Shown one piece after another: positions 13,480 to 13,774 of a stretch of DNA of 13,774 bases. The notes under the pieces are model-generated. The model made no database searches. It was not told where the DNA came from and saw only the letters and a list, made by a program, of their open reading frames with translations. A program made the translations under genes and the position numbers. The DNA is from Planctomycetota bacterium (lineage in GTDB: Bacteria > Planctomycetota > Phycisphaerae > Sedimentisphaerales > Anaerohalosphaeraceae), in contig QNBU01000006.1 in NCBI GenBank assembly GCA_003644215.1, forward strand, positions 1 to 13,774. Reading direction: 5' to 3'. How positions within the stretch are numbered: the stretch's first letter is position 1; every line of letters begins with the position of its first letter.

Positions 13480-13774
13480 TTTGCTTGATTTAAGCTTCTC
13501 CAAAATTACAAACGGAAATACTATCAAAAATAAGACGGGCATAAAAAGGAGAAAAAAACACACATAAAGAACCCGAATCCATGACGCCGTACTTGAATCC
13601 CATGTTTTTCGCCAGAGTTTACAAATCATCCCAATCCTGAAATGAAGATCAACAAACGGCATATAAGAAGCTAAGGGATTGATAGGGTCATTAGAGTCGC
13701 AATACGGGCAGTAATTATCCAATGGATCACACTCAGAAAGACAGTTAGGACAGAGCGGGACAGCGTCGTCAGCC
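13474..13774 (-). CDS. Zinc-ribbon membrane protein, C-terminal part (cut by right edge)
   Basis: The frame is open from the window edge to TAA at 13474, giving 99 visible residues. The first contain a zinc ribbon with C8-P-N-C11 and C22-P-Y-C25 (CPNCLSECDPLDNYCPYC), then NDPINPLASYMPFVDLHFRIGM, an aromatic, basic stretch. One or two hydrophobic spans follow (WIRVLYVCFFLLFMPVLFLIVFPFVIL), ending in a lysine-rich tail. A TTG at 13722 could start an 82-residue form but would cut the zinc ribbon in half, so the real start lies beyond the window. I recognise the layout (small zinc ribbon plus C-terminal membrane helix) but not a named family. It would be anchored in the membrane with the ribbon probably cytosolic. 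It converges on the PilX-like gene across a shared terminator. Confidence 0.7.
   Translation of the reverse strand, partial: ADDAVPLCPNCLSECDPLDNYCPYCDSNDPINPLASYMPFVDLHFRIGMICKLWRKTWDSSTASWIRVLYVCFFLLFMPVLFLIVFPFVILEKLKSSKK

Noticed and set aside
1..13774. CRISPR array, rRNA, tRNA, prophage or defence genes
   Set aside because: No regular spaced repeats, no rRNA or tRNA cores and no integrase, transposase or nuclease genes were seen on either strand.

Overview
The window looks like a stretch of a bacterial chromosome carrying core and energy metabolism genes. Gene styles suggest an anaerobic or facultative member of the Planctomycetota, perhaps Phycisphaerae. The pointers are a PilX-type pilin-like protein with a beta-helix-like tail, a zinc-ribbon plus membrane-helix protein at the right edge, and many short hairpin repeats between genes. 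This placement is an inference from style; there is no rRNA or other marker gene to confirm it.

Positions 1-9865 are read entirely on the minus strand, as at least three transcription units. The rightmost unit starts at a near-consensus promoter (TTGACA-N17-TACAAT, 9837-9865). It runs through a 54-residue membrane microprotein, hypC, hypD, hypE, hypA, hypB and lysA. HypC, HypD and HypE help build and insert the Fe(CN)2CO group of [NiFe] hydrogenases, and HypA and HypB deliver nickel. No hydrogenase subunit and no hypF lies in the window. LysA (diaminopimelate decarboxylase) follows hypB by 28 bases and is probably co-transcribed. The second unit is accB-accC (biotin carboxyl carrier protein and biotin carboxylase), with a promoter at 4509-4536. 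The third is etfB-etfA followed by an acyl-CoA dehydrogenase that runs off the left edge, with a promoter at 2404-2431. It couples acyl-CoA oxidation or reduction to a flavoprotein electron carrier.

Positions 10016-11614 are read on the plus strand and hold lipB and lipA, the complete de novo pathway for protein lipoylation. A roughly 320-base spacer with a nested inverted-repeat element follows. Next comes a single plus-strand gene for a PilX-like protein under its own promoter (11866-11894). A bidirectional hairpin terminator (13435-13473) separates it from a minus-strand zinc-ribbon membrane protein cut by the right edge.

I see no defence, CRISPR, prophage or biosynthetic island. The most notable non-genic signal is a population of short hairpins with three-base loops in the spacers. 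Two of them occur as head-to-head inverted pairs whose arms differ by compensatory base changes, as in REP/REPIN elements. Two near-identical 31-base direct repeats flank hypB, and one of them supplies its C-terminal codons and stop.
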